From Paramyrothecium sp. XJ0827 (taxonomy: Eukaryota > Ascomycota > Sordariomycetes > Hypocreales > Stachybotryaceae), in assembly GCA_020881915.1 (NCBI GenBank), contig JAJFPB010000004.1:2790001-2854000 (forward strand): a stretch of 64,000 bases of DNA, written 5' to 3'. Positions 61,769-64,000 of the stretch are shown here, piece by piece. The translations under genes were made by a program, and so were the position numbers. Position 1 is the stretch's first letter. Each line of letters starts with the position of its first letter. The notes below the pieces were generated by a model that was not told where the DNA came from, made no database searches, and saw nothing but the letters and a program-made list of their open reading frames with translations.

Positions 61769-61882
61769 AGCGAGAGGTGAGAGGGGTGTTTGATAGGCGG
61801 GTGCTACTGTGCCATACCTAAGGTAGTAATAGGTTTCGGTGTGAACGTGGAGAAGAGGGGAGCAGAGAAGAGAGGGGCGAAC

Positions 61883-61916
61883 GGTAAGGTAAGGTAAGGT
61901 AAGGTAAGGTAAGGTA
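61883..61916. repeat. (GGTAA)n pentanucleotide repeat, 6.8 copies
   Basis: Thirty-four bases of perfect ggtaa repeat. Short versions of the same unit recur in other spacers of this window. Confidence 0.95.
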
Positions 61917-62955
61917 CGGAACGGCAATGCAATGCAAGGTGCATCCAAGCAAGGTAAATGAAGGAAATATGAAGGGTCAAAAGGGCAAAGTGAGACATGA
62001 GGTGAGGAGGTCGGTCAGTGCATTGCAGCCAGTCGACGGCGGTGAAAGTAGGTATCGTACCGTGTCAACCTCAACCTCAACCCTCGATCCCAATCTCAAT
62101 CTCAAAACCCAACTACATTCATCCTCACACAGCACTCCATCTTTTCCTTCTCGGCCTCCTCCTCCTCATCCTTCCCTTTAGCTTGCCGTTCTGCCTCTCT
62201 TCTCTTCACATCACATCACGAGACGCCCATATCACCACTTTTTGATACACGTACCCTCTCGTTGGCCCATCAAGCAAAAGCCTTTCGCCACCATAGTTTA
62301 CTTGGCACATCGCATCTGCTTGTTCTCGACCGCGGGCCACTTTCTCCTCCATACTGAACCGCTTCTCAATCTGGTGAAACCCGTGTCTTTCCCTCCCTTT
62401 CCCACCCGTCACCTCTTATTTCCTCCTTCCCTCCCCCCCTTTTTCCTTGCCGGCATCGTGACATTTTTCTACCCTCTGGTTATCGATCCAGCCGTTGTTG
62501 TGCCTTCGCTGTGCACAATCACCCGGCCCACCGCGATCTAGTGACATCCCCGTCAAAAAGCAAACCGCATCGGTGCAGCCTTGGCGGACCCCAATTGGGT
62601 TGGTCCCTGGATTCATCGTCAGATCCGCTTCCCGACCTCGGACGACGCTGCTCGTCACTGCTCTGGTTTCCCCAGAGCGCGCTCCCGACTGGACCTCAAG
62701 AGCCGAACGATTTTGGCACCGCTGTGGAGGACATCGGGTGGAATTGAAAGAAAATAATAAAAAATTGAAAGATCGCATTTACCAAGTGGCTGGCCCTCGT
62801 TGCGCCCACAGCAACTCGCACACGCGACACCACTGCCCTCGTCTGATCTACACCCATCGACAAACCCAGGCGCAGGAACCAGCCATTAAAACAAAAAAAA
62901 CAAAAAAACAAATCGCACACACGATCCTGGACCACGCGCCAAGTATATACAGGAC

Positions 62956-62975
62956 TCTCCTCTCCTCTCCTCTCC
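62956..62975 (+). repeat. (TCTCC)4 repeat in the leader of the terminal gene
   Basis: Four perfect tcccc-free units of tctcc, ending 18 bp before the ATG at 62994. It is a pyrimidine tract likely within the 5' UTR. Confidence 0.85.
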
Positions 62976-62993
62976 TCTGAAGCAGCAAACAAC

Positions 62994-63686
62994 ATGGCTG
63001 CCGCTGTTGTTGAACCCCAGCTTCCTCCAGAACCTCACATCCCCCCTCCCCCTCCCATGTCCACCTCCAAGCAGAACCGCATCCTCATCTGGCGCCGCGA
63101 AGTCGCCTCCGCCCTGCTTGACGACGCCGCTTCCAACGCCTCCAGCCATTCCTCCTCCACCACCGTAACCAGCTCCACGGCGACCACCGCCACCGGCGGC
63201 AGCCATCACCACGGCGCCGCAGCGGCCGCCCTGTCCCCCACCCTCGCCATCAACGCCGATTCACCCACCAGCTCCTTCTCCTCCGTCTCGCTGCCCTCGT
63301 CCCGCCCGCGCGCCCTGTGGAAGCGCCTGAGCAGGCGCCTGGCCATCCACCACGGGCCCGAGGCCGCCGTGCCGGTCGAATCCCCCCGGACCGCCATGTA
63401 CCGCGACAACCCGCCGGACGCTGCGCTCGCCCTCGAGGGGCTAACCGTCGTCGACAGCAATGGCGCGGAACGGGCTGACGGGCCGCCCGCGGCGGCAATT
63501 GCTCAAGACGCAGTTGCTGACCGCGACGGGAGGGACGAGCAGCAGCCGTTGGGCGCGGAGAGTAGCAGCGGCGGCCCTGACCGCGGGCTGCGCGATCGCC
63601 AGGAGAGACTGCAAAGGGCGGCAAGGTTGCTCGAACACGGGCCGAAGAAGGAGGAAATGGCACCCGTCGTCTCGGTCATAAATTGA
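62994..63686 (+). CDS. Low-complexity protein of unknown function
   Basis: Single-exon frame of 230 aa behind a long CT-rich leader; the start context (caacATGGC) is good. Visible parts: a Pro-rich N-terminus, a segment SKQNRILIWRREVASALLDD that looks structured, a Ser/Thr/Ala/His-rich stretch (about residues 45-85), a basic amphipathic segment (RPRALWKRLSRRLAIHH, about residues 103-119), and a charged C-terminal helix (LRDRQERLQRAARLLEHG). I recognise no family. The two conserved-looking segments and the leader favour a real gene, but part of the frame could be an artefact of GC-rich sequence. Confidence 0.6.
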   Translation: MAAAVVEPQLPPEPHIPPPPPMSTSKQNRILIWRREVASALLDDAASNASSHSSSTTVTSSTATTATGGSHHHGAAAAALSPTLAINADSPTSSFSSVSLPSSRPRALWKRLSRRLAIHHGPEAAVPVESPRTAMYRDNPPDAALALEGLTVVDSNGAERADGPPAAAIAQDAVADRDGRDEQQPLGAESSSGGPDRGLRDRQERLQRAARLLEHGPKKEEMAPVVSVIN

Positions 63687-64000
63687 GATGTGAGGGCGCC
63701 GCTCTCCACGACCCTAGGAAGAGGAGAGGAAGAAAGCAAGATGGGCCGACAATGAGAGCGGATGATGCGCATTCATTCCGCGTTTCTTCTTTTTTACTGT
63801 AATTTAGCGTGGGATTGGACACAGACTTTAATCGAGGGAAATCACCACAGGACGTGGGTTGATATGAGAATAATATGTAAACCTTTATTTCTTCATCATT
63901 AATGCATAACCTGGATCGTCAAAGCATCTAGAGAATTGCTCGCTCGTCAAGCCCCCCGGCGCCGCCACTCCCAGCCGGGCCAAATAAGGCTCCCGTCATC
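63687..64000. other. 3' flank of the terminal gene
   Basis: 314 bp to the window edge. On the minus strand an open stretch of about 36 codons (63885-63995) ends at a TAA beside an aataaa. It might be the last exon of a gene beyond the window, but the window is too short to decide. Confidence 0.4.

Larger units (their letters stand above)
60430..62993. other. Intergenic region and CT-rich leader before the terminal unknown gene
   Basis: About 2.6 kb. Holds an A-rich run (about 60977-61003), and four microsatellites: (AGCAC)5, (GT)n, (GGTAA)n and (TCTCC)4. From about 62070 to 62520 it is strongly pyrimidine-rich, resembling the leader before REG1. No domain-bearing frame. Confidence 0.6.

Overview
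This window is nuclear DNA of a filamentous ascomycete, most likely a Sordariomycete and possibly of the Hypocreales. Coding regions are GC-rich and cut by short introns of about 50-65 nt with GT..AG borders and ctaac/ctgac branch sites. Leaders are pyrimidine-rich and intergenic spacers are long. The protein set is typical of fungal housekeeping: SEC10, NUS1, TRM5, CYT-4/DSS1, a REG1-type PP1 regulator, THS1, PDI1, CCP1 and PRP39. I saw no transposon, tRNA, rRNA, CRISPR array or biosynthetic gene cluster. The taxonomic placement is inference from gene style only.

Layout. 1-9.1 kb is gene-dense: a DUS4 3' part (+), SEC10 (-), NUS1 (+), an AlkB-type dioxygenase (-) and TRM5 (+). NUS1 and alkB converge with only 18 bp between stop codons, and alkB and TRM5 diverge from a 312 bp promoter. 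9.1-18.4 kb has no recognisable gene and ends in a long CT-rich leader for the REG1 homologue (18.4-20.2 kb). Then come the mitochondrial RNase II-family exonuclease CYT-4 (-, 21.2-24.5 kb), the cell-wall GH17 protein btgE (+, 26.9-28.6 kb) and an uncharacterised conserved WD40 protein (-, 30.8-33.2 kb).

36.5-43.4 kb is a second dense block: threonyl-tRNA synthetase (-, eight exons), the HIT-zinc-finger SWR1 subunit VPS71 (-), a small unknown mitochondrial membrane protein (+) and protein disulfide isomerase (-). It is followed by an YqjM-like old yellow enzyme (-), cytochrome c peroxidase (-, with a 5'UTR intron ending at the ATG) and the U1 snRNP factor PRP39 (-). A synaptojanin-like SAC1/5-phosphatase (+) lies at 56.3-60.4 kb, and a low-complexity protein of unknown function (+) at 63.0-63.7 kb.

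The genes are independent housekeeping units rather than a pathway cluster. Several act in RNA metabolism: DUS4, TRM5 and THS1 on tRNA, CYT-4 on mitochondrial RNA, PRP39 in splicing. Others act in the secretory pathway and at membranes: SEC10, NUS1, PDI1 and the synaptojanin. CYT-4, CCP1 and the small protein are mitochondrial. Exon joins were worked out by hand: each proposed splice keeps the reading frame and, for recognised families, restores expected sequence. No undescribed system with strong support was found. The most unusual observations are the PIP-like N-terminal exon of the AlkB protein, the alkB/TRM5 divergent pair, atypical introns, a substituted active-site position in CYT-4, and a bias to pentanucleotide repeats.
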